From the NCBI GenBank assembly GCA_021791995.1, contig JAJYVN010000008.1, positions 1-26,922 on the forward strand: 26,922 nt of DNA, read 5' to 3'. The notes beneath the pieces were generated by a model. The model searched no databases. It was not told where the DNA came from and saw only the letters and a program-made list of their open reading frames with translations. Position 1 is the stretch's first letter, and each line of letters begins with the position of its first letter. The position numbers were made by a program, and so were the translations under genes. Positions 14,834 to 23,818 of this stretch are shown here, piece after piece. Origin of the DNA: Bacillota bacterium (GTDB lineage: Bacteria > Bacillota > Sulfobacillia > RBS10-35 > JAJYVN01).

Positions 14834-16779
14834 TATTCCTCCACCCCGTCGTACTGCTGCTTAAGCATCGCCACCACATTCGGGTCAGCCAGGGTGGTCG
14901 TATCTCCCAACACGCGGCGCTCGGCAATATCGCGCAAAAGCCGACGCATGATCTTGCCACTCCTGGTTTTCGGTAGTTCCGCCGTGAAGAAGATATCATC
15001 CGGTCGCGCAATGGGGCCGATCTTGACGGCCACGTGTGCCTTCAGTTCCGCTCCCATGTCGCCCGACGCGGACTCCTTCAACGTGACGAACGCGGCGACG
15101 GCCTGGCCCTTGAGATCGTCATGGCGACCGATCACCGCGGCCTCGGCCACGGCGGGATGATCCACCAGCGCTGACTCGATTTCATACGTGCTGAGGCGGT
15201 GCCCCGCAACGTTCATCACGTCATCGACCCTGCCGAGAAGCCAAAAATATCCGTCGGCATCCACCCGCGCGCCGTCTCCCGTCAGGTATTTCCCCGGGTA
15301 ACGCGACCAGTATTGGCGAACGAAGCGCTCGTCGTCATTAAAAATCGTGCGCATCATCGCCGGCCAAGGCCGCGTCAGTACCAGATTCCCGCCCGCTCCC
15401 GGGCCCACCAGGTTACCCGCCTCATCCAACACGGCAGCCGCCACACCTGGAAAGGGATGCGTGGCCGACCCGGGTTTGGTCGTCGTGAGACCGGGCAACG
15501 GCGTAATCATGATCATGCCCGTCTCCGTCTGCCACCAAGTGTCGACGACTGCGCATCGCCCCTTGCCAATGTTCTCGTGGTACCAGATCCAGGCCTCCGG
15601 GTTGATGGGTTCTCCGACCGAACCCAGGATACGCAGGCTACTGAGATCCGCCTTCGCCGGCTCTTGCGGACCCCAGCGCATGAAGGTGCGAATCGTCGTC
15701 GGTGCCGTGTAGTAGATATTGACGCCATACCGCTCAATGATGCGCCAGTGGCGATCCCGTTCCGGGAAGTCGGGGGTTCCCTCGTAGATCACCGTAGTCG
15801 CCCCATTGGCAAGCGGTCCATAGACGATGTAGCTATGGCCCGTAACCCAGCCGATGTCCGCCGCGCACCAGTACACATCGCTGTCGTGCAGATCAAAGAC
15901 CAAACGGTGGGTTGTCGCAACCCCCACGAGGTAGCCACCGGTGGTGTGCACGATGCCCTTCGGCTTCCCGGTTGTTCCCGAGGTGTAGAGGATATACAGC
16001 ATGTCTTCGGCCTGCATGGGCTCTGGAGGACAGACCGCACTCTCGTGCGCTAGGGCCTCATCCCAATCCACCTCACCCCGCAATGCAACCTGCGGAGCCG
16101 CTGCTCCAACGCGGCGATATACCAGGGTGTGCTCCACGCTCGGTGCCCCGAGCAACGCCTCCTCCACATTCTGCTTGAGTGGTACCACCCGACCGCGGCG
16201 CCACGCCCCATCCTGCGTGATGACAAGCCGACAGCGGGCGTCATTGATTCGCTCTCGAAGCGCCTCAGCAGAAAACCCCCCAAAAATAACGGTGTGCACG
16301 GCGCCGATCCGCGTACAGGCCAGCATTGCCACGGCGAGTTCCGGCACCATCCCCATGTAAATCGCAACTCGGTCACCCTTGGTAATCCCCAAGCGACGGA
16401 GTGCATTTGCGGCACGTGCGACATCCCGTTGTAGCTGACCATACGTGATGACACGCTGATCACCTGGTTCTCCCTCCCAGATGATCGCGGCCTTGTTCCT
16501 TCTCGGACCGACGCAGTGCCGATCGACGCAATTTTCCGCGACGTTCAGTTCGCCCCCGACAAACCACTGGGCATGCGGCGGGTCCCACTGCAGGACCCGG
16601 TCCCAGGGCCGCATCCAGTGCAGCGCCGTGCCCATCTCGCTCCAGAATCCCTCGGGATCGAGGTCGGCCCGTCGGTAGATGCCCGGATCCGAAGCGATGG
16701 CCCCAGTTCGGACGTACGCGGGTGGTGGAAAGCTGCGCGTCTCCTGCAAGAGTGCATCCAGACGATCCGCCTCTGACAC
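14833..16779 (-). CDS. acsA: Acetyl-CoA synthetase (AMP-forming)
   Basis: 648 residues, the normal full length. It makes acetyl-CoA from acetate, ATP and CoA through acetyl-AMP. The P-loop-like motif YILYTSGTTGKPKGIVH and the WWQTETG motif are intact. The conserved lysine in PKTRSGK falls at residue 609, the same number as the acetylated Lys of the Salmonella enzyme, which suggests control by acetylation; no acetyltransferase or deacetylase gene is next to it. The start is GTG at 16779 with GGGGGGAT upstream. It follows mutY on the same strand by 47 bases and is probably co-transcribed. Confidence 0.95.
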   Translation of the reverse strand: MSEADRLDALLQETRSFPPPAYVRTGAIASDPGIYRRADLDPEGFWSEMGTALHWMRPWDRVLQWDPPHAQWFVGGELNVAENCVDRHCVGPRRNKAAIIWEGEPGDQRVITYGQLQRDVARAANALRRLGITKGDRVAIYMGMVPELAVAMLACTRIGAVHTVIFGGFSAEALRERINDARCRLVITQDGAWRRGRVVPLKQNVEEALLGAPSVEHTLVYRRVGAAAPQVALRGEVDWDEALAHESAVCPPEPMQAEDMLYILYTSGTTGKPKGIVHTTGGYLVGVATTHRLVFDLHDSDVYWCAADIGWVTGHSYIVYGPLANGATTVIYEGTPDFPERDRHWRIIERYGVNIYYTAPTTIRTFMRWGPQEPAKADLSSLRILGSVGEPINPEAWIWYHENIGKGRCAVVDTWWQTETGMIMITPLPGLTTTKPGSATHPFPGVAAAVLDEAGNLVGPGAGGNLVLTRPWPAMMRTIFNDDERFVRQYWSRYPGKYLTGDGARVDADGYFWLLGRVDDVMNVAGHRLSTYEIESALVDHPAVAEAAVIGRHDDLKGQAVAAFVTLKESASGDMGAELKAHVAVKIGPIARPDDIFFTAELPKTRSGKIMRRLLRDIAERRVLGDTTTLADPNVVAMLKQQYDGVEE

Positions 16780-16826
16780 AAATATCCCCCCATTTTCCGC
16801 ACCTGGCAGTTCGACGACCTAAAGCC

Positions 16827-17876
16827 TCATCCTGCAGCGAGGGTAATGGCACGCACCGCAGGACCGGAGAGCGGAAGCATGCGTATCTGTTCCTCCGAAA
16901 ACCAGCCGGCGTCGGTCCGATCGGGCGCCGTGCCCTGACCGCGCACCACTTGCACCGACCACACGCGGTGGCTGAATACCGCGGTGAATTGTCCAACGTG
17001 CTTTTGCCATGTCAGCCGGATGCCATACCTTGCCTCCGCTGCGCACATTGGATCCCCCTGCACATCGGCAAAGGTGGGCACCTCCCACAACCCGGCGAGC
17101 AGTCCCGTATCCGGCCGCCGCACGAGGAATAGGCGGTCTTTTCGGTCGGCAACAACCAGCGAAACGATCGCCTCCACCGGCTTGGGCGTCTTCGACGGAC
17201 GAAGTGGAATCCGCCGCTCGAGCCCCTGGGCCCGTGCTCGACAATACGGCGCAAGCGAGCAGTCATCGCACCCGGGGTCGACGGGGCGGCAAACCGTTGC
17301 GCCAAACTCCATCAACGCCTCGTTCCACTGCCCCGCACCCTCCGGAGGAAGTAACGCTTCCGCGAGCTCCCGCAACCTCCGCTCCGTTGCCGGTTTACCC
17401 AACGGGCTCAAGATACCGAAGACACGTGCCAACACGCGACGCACATTGGCGTCGACCGACGCAACCCGATGGCCAAAGCAGATGCTACCCACTGCCGCGG
17501 CGATATACGGCCCAACGCCGGGCAGCCTTCTCAGGGCTACGGGATCGCCCGGGATCACTCCACCGTGAGCCCGCATGACCTCGATTGCTGCCGCACGCAG
17601 GTTGCGGGCACGGCGATAGTAACCGAGTCCCTGCCACAGCCGAAGGACCTCCTGTTCATCAGCCGCCGCCAGTGATGCCGGGTCCGGGAAACAAGCCACA
17701 AAGCGCTCGAAGTATGGGAGAGCAGCTTCCACCCGCGTTTGCTGGAGCATTACCTCGGCGACGAGGGCACGATACGGGGTTCGCTCCTCGCGGAAACAGA
17801 GATCGCGACGATGCTGCGCGTAATGCGTAAGGATTGCCGCGCGGATCGCAGAAAGGTCATCGGCAGAGACATCCAT
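16827..17876 (-). CDS. mutY: A/G-specific adenine DNA glycosylase MutY
   Basis: 349 residues. It removes adenine paired with 8-oxoguanine. Catalytic E41 (AEVMLQQT), the helix-hairpin-helix LPGVGPYIAAAV (118-129), catalytic D142 (ASVDANVRR) and the four iron-sulphur cysteines C196, C203, C206 and C212 (C-x6-C-x2-C-x5-C) are all present. The C-terminal part (about 230-345) is the NUDIX-like domain that recognises 8-oxoG (LFLVRRPDTGLLAGLWEVPT). The ATG at 17876 has only a close GGAG, so initiation may be inefficient. It heads the mutY-acsA unit and is divergent from the lipoprotein gene. Confidence 0.94.
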   Translation of the reverse strand: MDVSADDLSAIRAAILTHYAQHRRDLCFREERTPYRALVAEVMLQQTRVEAALPYFERFVACFPDPASLAAADEQEVLRLWQGLGYYRRARNLRAAAIEVMRAHGGVIPGDPVALRRLPGVGPYIAAAVGSICFGHRVASVDANVRRVLARVFGILSPLGKPATERRLRELAEALLPPEGAGQWNEALMEFGATVCRPVDPGCDDCSLAPYCRARAQGLERRIPLRPSKTPKPVEAIVSLVVADRKDRLFLVRRPDTGLLAGLWEVPTFADVQGDPMCAAEARYGIRLTWQKHVGQFTAVFSHRVWSVQVVRGQGTAPDRTDAGWFSEEQIRMLPLSGPAVRAITLAAG

Positions 17877-18267
17877 ACTCCACGAATTCGCACATCACCC
17901 CAAGCCTCCTGCTACCACGCCTTCGATCCACTCGGTTGTGGTTCCGTCACTAACGAACCACCATCATGTGTCAACCACTTTGCGTCCATTGCTGCTGTGC
18001 GTTGCTGACCGTCCAACCGGGGCCGACGGTCTCCCCCTTGCTGGTCGATCGACCACCACTCCGTCTCCTTACCACTTCCAGATGCGTCGTCTCGAAAGGA
18101 TAATGCCACACCACTCACGAAGATGCGAAGTCAAGCCCTCGGTTGGGCGCTACAGCGACCGAAATTGCTGAAGAAGTCGGTGGAACCGAAGGAATGTGCA
18201 TACGCTCCGGTCGTAGAGAAACCACCCGTTGACCGACCACGGTTGCCCGCAGCAAGGAGGCTCGGGG
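17877..18267. other. 391-base divergent intergenic region with palindromes
   Basis: No credible gene is seen here. It holds GACCGTC (18007-18013) inverted as GACGGTC (18025-18031), then a perfect 14-base palindrome TGGTCGATCGACCA (18042-18055), and several CCACCA and GACC repeats. The region is unusually long for this window and must carry the promoters of mutY and of the lipoprotein gene. A strong ribosome binding site, AAGGAGG, ends it before 18268. Confidence 0.5.
18042..18055. promoter_or_regulatory. Perfect 14-base palindrome (operator candidate)
   Basis: TGGTCGATCGACCA is fully self-complementary and lies near the middle of the mutY/lipoprotein intergenic region, 11 bases from a second inverted repeat. 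The pattern fits a homodimeric repressor site. No regulator gene is adjacent. Confidence 0.35.
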
Positions 18268-19602
18268 ATGCGCATTGGACGGCGGCTTCTCTGTCTCGTC
18301 ATGATGTTGGTTGTATCGGCATGCGGTGTAACACACCCGACGCCCCCTCCCGCGCATCCCGCCCAACGTTCGGCCAGCCAAGCCGCCCCGCCGGTTCAAA
18401 AGACATCCACACCGGCGAGTGTCGCAGCCGCCCCAGCGTGGCATATGCTTCCCCTTCCCGCAGCGGCCAATGAGCAATTGAGCCAAATCGATCAGCTTCA
18501 ACTCCAACCCATCCCAGGCGGCAACGCGCTCCTGTTCACCGGTTCACCGGCCCTTTGCTGCGTAGTCGCTGGTACGGTCTCCCTTGCCACCGAAGCTGTC
18601 CAGATGCTCACCAACCCGAATTGCGGCCACGAGTGCGGCCTCCTTCCTTCGGGAAGTGGCCTGTTTGCTACCGACCAGGTGAGCGGGAGCAGTTGCGGAC
18701 AGATTTTCTACCGCTCGTCCGCCGCGTGGACGGCAGTCGCCCGCTTGGGGATGCTGTGCGCCCCGCCACCCGCTCCCAGTACGACCATCCCAGGAGTTTC
18801 GTGGAGTGGTTGGACCGAAGGCGTGATGGCGGCGGGGAGCTCCGGTCTCTGGGTCTGTCTGCAACACAACGGCTCCACATGGTACCTAGGGCACATTGCT
18901 GCGGACGGAACGGTCACCACCGCCCAGCTTCCCGGTATCTGTGAGGCCATGGTCTCCACTTCATCGGGCGTCCTCGTCGCGATCCGTCCCTCCGGCATCC
19001 TTTCAGCGGAAAGCACGGCATCCGGTGCGATCCAGTTGGGTACCTTGCAACAGCTCCCCGACACCCCCTGGACGGGGACCTTTGTCGGTTTCCCAGGGAC
19101 GCTTGCCGTCGGCCCACAGGGTAACCTTTGGTACTTGGGTACGTCGTCATCGGGGAGCCCGCTACTCTTCCGCTGGCAACCGGCAACGGGCACCATTCGC
19201 TCTTGGCCAGCGAGTGCATCCTGCGAAGGTGACTATTCGCTTGCGGCCACGCTAGGTGGCGTGTGGCTGAGTATTCCGAAAGTGCCGGCGAGCCATTGCC
19301 AAGCGTCGCTTTCCTTCTTTGCCACGAGTACCGGCAGCTGGACGCCGGCCCCGGGCGCGTTTGCCACTGATGTTCCCAGTGCCAGCCAGGTTGGATCACA
19401 GGGTGAGCTCCTGGTACTAGCCCCAATCGGTATCAACGCACTTGCGCCCGATGGTAGCACGCAAAACCTGACACAGGGCTGGCCCTCGGGATACACCCCT
19501 ATTTCGGTGGTCGCGACCACCTCGGACGGTATCTGGGTGGCGGCCCGTAGCGGCTCAGGCGGGGCATATCGCTGGGTACTTGTCCAATGGACAGACTCAT
19601 AG
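18268..19602 (+). CDS. Large secreted lipoprotein, probably beta-propeller, function unknown
   Basis: 444 residues from the ATG at 18268, which follows AAGGAGG by seven bases; an in-frame start at 18229 has no such site. The signal peptide ends in the lipobox VSAC with lipidation at C19 (MRIGRRLLCL then VMMLVVSAC). A Pro/Ala/Ser-rich linker (about 22-58) precedes a domain of repeated beta strands with blades such as LWVCLQHNGSTWYLGHIA, LAVGPQGNLWYLG and DGIWVAARSGSG, which suggests a propeller like those of NHL or Vgb-type proteins. About nine cysteines fall in the mature domain (CCVV, NCGHEC, SSCGQ and others), so disulphides are likely. It is a single gene. The substrate is unknown. Confidence 0.7.
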   Translation: MRIGRRLLCLVMMLVVSACGVTHPTPPPAHPAQRSASQAAPPVQKTSTPASVAAAPAWHMLPLPAAANEQLSQIDQLQLQPIPGGNALLFTGSPALCCVVAGTVSLATEAVQMLTNPNCGHECGLLPSGSGLFATDQVSGSSCGQIFYRSSAAWTAVARLGMLCAPPPAPSTTIPGVSWSGWTEGVMAAGSSGLWVCLQHNGSTWYLGHIAADGTVTTAQLPGICEAMVSTSSGVLVAIRPSGILSAESTASGAIQLGTLQQLPDTPWTGTFVGFPGTLAVGPQGNLWYLGTSSSGSPLLFRWQPATGTIRSWPASASCEGDYSLAATLGGVWLSIPKVPASHCQASLSFFATSTGSWTPAPGAFATDVPSASQVGSQGELLVLAPIGINALAPDGSTQNLTQGWPSGYTPISVVATTSDGIWVAARSGSGGAYRWVLVQWTDS

Positions 19603-19946
19603 CCAGATCTGTATGGTCTGCCATGAAAGAGATGGCTTCCGGCAGATAGCGAAGCACAATCCGCGCCCGATCCGGCACGCTCTACGGTGTTCAGTGCGCT
19701 TGGACATACCCGAAGATGTTCGTGCGCCCTGGGACGCCAAGGCCACAGCACGATCCGAACGGATCATGTGATACGGCGGGAGGTGCACCGAAGCGGCTGG
19801 CTTATCTACTGTCCTACCCCGTCTCGCACCCCAGACCAGACTACCGAGTCATCCGGACCGCGAAGCGAGCCGCTACGCCCCAGCGCAGCCGAGGGCTTCG
19901 TCCCCAACACCCAAAGCCTCGGCCCAACCGATGGATTCCAGCGAAC
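19603..19946. other. 344-base gap between convergent genes
   Basis: No gene or recognisable remnant is seen. Besides the stem-loop at 19888-19923 it contains GATCCG-AA-CGGATC (a short inverted repeat) and a GCCAT/ATGGC pair soon after the lipoprotein stop. Convergent ends elsewhere in the window are almost gapless, so the length is notable and may mark a lost gene. Confidence 0.4.
19888..19923 (-). terminator. Stem-loop downstream of the DHA2 exporter
   Basis: GCCGAGGGCTT (19888-19898) pairs with AAGCCTCGGC (19914-19923) over ten bases with one bulged G and a 15-base loop. It lies 23 bases past the exporter stop on the minus strand. There is no U-tract, so it may be a weak terminator or an mRNA 3'-end stabiliser. 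Confidence 0.4.
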
Positions 19947-21407
19947 TCACGCGGCCACGTGGGGCCTTTCATGCACCAGAACACGGGAGGCGGACAGAAG
20001 CGCCGCGATGACCAAAAAGCCCATGGACACATAGAACGCTGCGTGCAACCCGTGTGTAAACGCCTCCGCGACCGGTCCCTTCAGCTTCGCGCTACCGACA
20101 AAGATCGCAAAGGCCAAGCTGCGGGCAATGGAGTGCGACGCCACCAGGATCGCCATCGAAAAGGAGAAAACCATGCCGACGTTGGCAAAGGTGCGGAGCA
20201 TACCGGACGCAATGCCAAAGACGTTACGCGGAGACGCCTTCATGACAGCGGCGTTATTGGATGGAAAAAAGCAACTCGATCCGATTCCATTCACGACACT
20301 CGCCATGACCACGAACCACAACCCAGTTGACAGGGAGAGGTGGGCATACAGGAACAAGGCAACAACCTGAATCGCCAAGCCAACTGTTGCGGGTATGACA
20401 GCGCCGATTCGGTCGGCCAGCCGACCCGCGAACGGCCCAATGGTACCGCCCACGATATATCCCGGAACCAAAAGCAGGGATGCGTGCAGTGGGCTCAAAC
20501 CACGTGGACCCTGCAGGTACATGATCACCAGAAACAGTACCGCGTAGTTCGCCAATCCTTGAAACAGGGCAGCCAAAAGCGACGGGGTCATCGTTGGCAC
20601 GCGGAAGAGCGACAGGTGCACCATCGGCTCCGGCTGCGTCCGCTCCACAAACACAAACGCAACCATGAGGGCCAGGCCGGTTAACAGGTAAACGATGATC
20701 CGCCCGTCCAGGGGGTGCGTCGCCAATTGCGTGGCACCCCAGAGAATACCGAAGAGGCCGGCTCCACCCACGACCATTCCCGCCACATCGACATGGTGTT
20801 CGCGGCGCTCCCCGGAGTCATGCAGCACGCGCAGTGCCAGGACCACAGCCAGAGCGCCAATGGGGACGTTAATCCAGAAGATCCACCGCCAAGAGATGTA
20901 GGTGACAATCAGACCGCCGAGGACAATGCCGAGTACCGCTCCGATGCTCCACCCGACGGAGTTATAACCATACGCTCGGCCGCGACGCTCAGGTGGGAAG
21001 ATGTCGGCGAGCACCGCTCCGCTGTTGGCGCTCACCAGGGCACCACCAATTCCCTGCAAGATGCGAAAACCAATGATCGACGTCTCGTTCCACGCCAGGG
21101 CACAGAGTCCGGATCCGATAATAAAGACCAAAAAGCCCGCCTCATACATTCGCACGCGCCCATACATATCACCGAGCCGACCGACCTGCGTCGCCAAAAG
21201 GGTGATGACCAACAGATAACCGATAATGATCCAGATGACTGAGGCGAGCGCCACATGCAAGGACCGCTCGATAATGGGTAAGGCGAGTACTACAATCGTA
21301 GTATCGACTGCGGTGATCAACACCCCGGTCATGATCACTGCCAAGGCTAAGCCCGCGTTCCTATGCTCCTGCGGGGCAGTTTGCCCCTCGGCAGCCTCTG
21401 CACTCAC
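19947..21407 (-). CDS. DHA2-family MFS exporter (EmrB/QacA type, 14 TM)
   Basis: About 486 residues from a GTG at 21407, chosen because GGAGGAG lies eight bases upstream; a start at 21449 would add 14 residues. Span 1 carries the membrane-embedded Asp of AVDTTIVVLALP, and the span 2-3 loop has motif A as GRLGDMYGRVR. Motif C in span 5 is changed (GAVLGIVLGG, without the usual Pro). It exports drugs or cationic compounds, driven by protons. No EmrA-type adaptor or TetR regulator is next to it. It is divergent from hesB, so the two promoters share about 210 bases. Confidence 0.85.
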   Translation of the reverse strand: MSAEAAEGQTAPQEHRNAGLALAVIMTGVLITAVDTTIVVLALPIIERSLHVALASVIWIIIGYLLVITLLATQVGRLGDMYGRVRMYEAGFLVFIIGSGLCALAWNETSIIGFRILQGIGGALVSANSGAVLADIFPPERRGRAYGYNSVGWSIGAVLGIVLGGLIVTYISWRWIFWINVPIGALAVVLALRVLHDSGERREHHVDVAGMVVGGAGLFGILWGATQLATHPLDGRIIVYLLTGLALMVAFVFVERTQPEPMVHLSLFRVPTMTPSLLAALFQGLANYAVLFLVIMYLQGPRGLSPLHASLLLVPGYIVGGTIGPFAGRLADRIGAVIPATVGLAIQVVALFLYAHLSLSTGLWFVVMASVVNGIGSSCFFPSNNAAVMKASPRNVFGIASGMLRTFANVGMVFSFSMAILVASHSIARSLAFAIFVGSAKLKGPVAEAFTHGLHAAFYVSMGFLVIAALLSASRVLVHERPHVAA

Positions 21408-21552
21408 CGTTCGCGCTCCTCCCCACAGGTTGCCACGCGCAGCTAGCACGCAGCCCGTCGCACTCCGCGCATTCTAACAGCCTCCATACGACCGAGCAAC
21501 GGGATTCGCGCTGGCAGGCTACCGACGTGCCTACCGCTGGCCGCAAAGCACT

Positions 21553-21581
21553 TCCCTGCGACCGGCCACATCTGGTATACT
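21553..21581 (+). promoter_or_regulatory. Sigma-A-type promoter of the HesB gene
   Basis: The -10 box TATACT (21576-21581) matches the consensus at five of six positions; the -35 TTCCCT (21553-21558) is poor, with 17 bases between. Transcription would begin near 21588, giving a leader of about 30 bases that carries the ribosome binding site GGAGGT (21602-21607). A GTG at 21588 in the same frame would be a leaderless alternative start. Confidence 0.5.
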
Positions 21582-21617
21582 CTCGATGTGAGTATTCAAG
21601 TGGAGGTGGGTACCCTC

Positions 21618-21974
21618 ATGGTAACTTTGACCCAAGAGGCCATGGAGAAGGTCAAGGGGCTTCTCGCTGATAAGCAGCGCGAGGACCTCGGACTGCGGAT
21701 CTTCATCCGCGAGGGCGGTTGCCGTGGCTATTCCTACGGGATGGCCTGGGATTCGCCATCGGAGGATGATCAGGTGTTTGAGCAAGGCGGGGTGCGCGTT
21801 CTGGTCGACCCTGTAAGCACCATCTACCTGGACGGCGCGGAGGTAGACTTCAAAGACGAGTTGATGGGTGGTGGATTCACCATTCACAATCCCAACGCCA
21901 CCTCAACCTGTGGCTGTGGCCAGTCCTTCCGGAGCGCCTCCGGCGGCGGCAAAGCCTGCAGTTGTAGCCACTGA
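21618..21974 (+). CDS. A-type iron-sulphur carrier (HesB/IscA/ErpA family)
   Basis: 118 residues from the ATG at 21618, ten bases after GGAGGT; it begins MVTLTQEAMEKV like most members. It carries Fe-S clusters or iron to target proteins. The three ligand cysteines are C35 (EGGCRGYSYG), C98 and C100 (STCGCGQSF). After the normal end at about residue 105 there is an extra Ser/Gly-rich tail ending KACSCSH, which adds two cysteines and a histidine. No suf or isc genes adjoin it. Likely recipients in this window are MutY and DinG, both with cluster-binding cysteines, though this is only inference. Confidence 0.92.
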   Translation: MVTLTQEAMEKVKGLLADKQREDLGLRIFIREGGCRGYSYGMAWDSPSEDDQVFEQGGVRVLVDPVSTIYLDGAEVDFKDELMGGGFTIHNPNATSTCGCGQSFRSASGGGKACSCSH

Positions 21975-21987
21975 GCGACCGTACCAG

Positions 21988-22034
21988 AAAGGTGAAAAAG
22001 CCCCCGCAGCCATGCGCGGGGCTTTTTCACCTTT
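21988..22034. terminator. Bidirectional rho-independent terminator
   Basis: A 17-base perfect stem (21988-22004 with 22018-22034) containing GAAAAAGCCCC and its complement, extended inside by CGC/GCG across one bulge. The stem has A5 on one side and T5 on the other, so each strand gives a GC-rich hairpin followed by U residues. It serves hesB on plus (14 bases past its stop) and pyk on minus (3 bases past its stop). Confidence 0.92.
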
Positions 22035-22036
22035 CC

Positions 22037-23794
22037 TCAGCTGATCCGCGCCCTGCCGCGGTAGCAGAGTCCCCGTGTGCTGTCGATCGTTACCTCCTCA
22101 TGATCCACAAGCACGTGCATCGCCCCCTCGGCACCGACCATCACCGGTATGCCGAGTGACAAACCGACCGAGGCCGCCGGCGACGCAAGACCGTCCTCCT
22201 CGGTGATGATCGCCGCGGCCCGCTCCATGAACGGAACCAGCTCGCGCGTGCCTCGAACGGCCACAAGTACATCCCCGGCATGGAAGTGCCGTGCGGCGTC
22301 TTGGGCATCACGCACCCGTATCACCCTACCCGATCCCGATCCGGTTCCGACGCCCCTCCCACGCAGCACAACATCTCCCACCGTCTGCACACGCAGCATA
22401 TTGGTGGTGCCGGGCAGCCCTGTCGGCATCCCAGCGGTGATGACCACCAGGTCGCCCGCACTCACCGCCCCAACCTCCACGGCCCGTTGCACAGCTTGAG
22501 CAATGGTATCTTCCACGACCGCCGCACCCCCAGAAAGCTTGAGCGGGCGGACCCCCCACACCAGCGTCAGGCGACGGACAACGGTATCATCCGCGGTCAT
22601 CCCCAAAATAGGTGTTCCCGGTCGATACTTGGCCAGCGTGCACGCGGTGTGCCCAGATCCGGTGACGCTGACGATGGCGCTTGCGCCGAGATTCTGGGCC
22701 GAGACTGCGGTCGCGTAGCCAATGGCATCCGTCACCGTGGAAGTGCTCGTGGTCGCCCTGCGGGCCAATTGCTCCCGGTACGGCAAGGCCTGCTCGGCGC
22801 GCACCGCGATCCGCGCCATGGTCCGCACCGTTTCTACCGGATACTTCCCGATCGCTGTTTCGGCGGAGAGCATCACGGCATCCGACCCGTCAAAGATGGC
22901 GTTGGCCACATCCGAGGCCTCTGCCCGAGTCGGGCGAGAGTGATGCACCATCGACTCGAGCATCTGCGTTGCGGTGATCACCGGCTTGCCCACCTCCACG
23001 CAACGCCGAATCAGGTCCTTCTGGACAATGGGCACCTCTTCGGCGGGTAACTCCACACCGAGGTCCCCGCGTGCAACCATCAGCCCATCCGAAACGCGCA
23101 GGATCTCTTCCGCATTGGTGACGCCCTGTCGCGTCTCAATCTTAGCGATAATGCCCATGCGCCAACCCGTTGCTTCAATGACGCGGCGAGCCTCCAAGAT
23201 GTCCTCCGCGGTGCGGACGAAGGAGACCGCGACGAAGTCGGCCTGGTAGGCGGCTGCGAGCGCCAGGTCTGCTTCGTCGTCTGGCTGCAGGGGCGGCAGC
23301 GAAAGATCCACTCCGGGGAGGTTGACCTTCTTCCCGGAGAGGAGTTCCCCTCCCGCCTCAACCACACAGGTAACCACCTGGGCGTCCACCTGTTGCACCC
23401 GCAAGGTCAGGTTCCCGTCGTCGAGAAGAATGATCTGCCCTGGGTGGACATCCGCCAGCAGGTGCTCATACCCCACCCCCACGCCGTCCTCGTCCCCGTC
23501 GCGGCCATCCGGATAGAGGCGAAAGAGCCTACCGGTGGCAAGGTGGACGCAACCGCCCGGGAAGGCACCGATGCGAATCTCCGGTCCTCGGGTGTCGACC
23601 AGAATCCCAAGGGGGTGTTCCGGATCGGCGTCGCGCTGTGCCACCAGACGCTGCAAGCGACGTTCGAGGTCCGCTCGCCGTCCATGCGAAAAATTGAGCC
23701 GCGCGACATCCATCCCTGCGGCGACCACCTCGGACAGCACGTCCGGCTCTTCGCTCGCCGGACCAATGGTCGCCACAATCTTCGTTCGACGCAC
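22037..23794 (-). CDS. pyk: Pyruvate kinase with extra C-terminal PEP-utiliser-like domain
   Basis: About 585 residues. It converts PEP and ADP to pyruvate and ATP. The start is the GTG at 23794, eight bases after GAGG, giving (M)RRTKIVATIGPASE, the same beginning as Bacillus Pyk; a GTG three codons earlier overlaps the binding site. The barrel residues, including NFSHG and MVARGDLGVELP, are intact. The last 100 residues form the extra C-terminal domain of bacillar enzymes, but its usual TSHAA motif reads ASPAA, so the mobile-domain histidine is absent. It lies 24 bases behind pfkA and ends at a strong terminator. Confidence 0.95.
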   Translation of the reverse strand: MRRTKIVATIGPASEEPDVLSEVVAAGMDVARLNFSHGRRADLERRLQRLVAQRDADPEHPLGILVDTRGPEIRIGAFPGGCVHLATGRLFRLYPDGRDGDEDGVGVGYEHLLADVHPGQIILLDDGNLTLRVQQVDAQVVTCVVEAGGELLSGKKVNLPGVDLSLPPLQPDDEADLALAAAYQADFVAVSFVRTAEDILEARRVIEATGWRMGIIAKIETRQGVTNAEEILRVSDGLMVARGDLGVELPAEEVPIVQKDLIRRCVEVGKPVITATQMLESMVHHSRPTRAEASDVANAIFDGSDAVMLSAETAIGKYPVETVRTMARIAVRAEQALPYREQLARRATTSTSTVTDAIGYATAVSAQNLGASAIVSVTGSGHTACTLAKYRPGTPILGMTADDTVVRRLTLVWGVRPLKLSGGAAVVEDTIAQAVQRAVEVGAVSAGDLVVITAGMPTGLPGTTNMLRVQTVGDVVLRGRGVGTGSGSGRVIRVRDAQDAARHFHAGDVLVAVRGTRELVPFMERAAAIITEEDGLASPAASVGLSLGIPVMVGAEGAMHVLVDHEEVTIDSTRGLCYRGRARIS

Positions 23795-23818
23795 AAGCTT
23801 CACCTCAGTGTTCCAGTT

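Noticed and set aside
15199..16053. 284-codon plus-strand frame opposite acsA
   Set aside because: Antisense to a full-length acetyl-CoA synthetase with all motifs.
19753..19770. GATCCG-AA-CGGATC as a terminator or attachment site
   Set aside because: Six-base arms with a two-base loop and no T-tract; no integrase or duplicated core is seen, so it is mentioned only as a short repeat.
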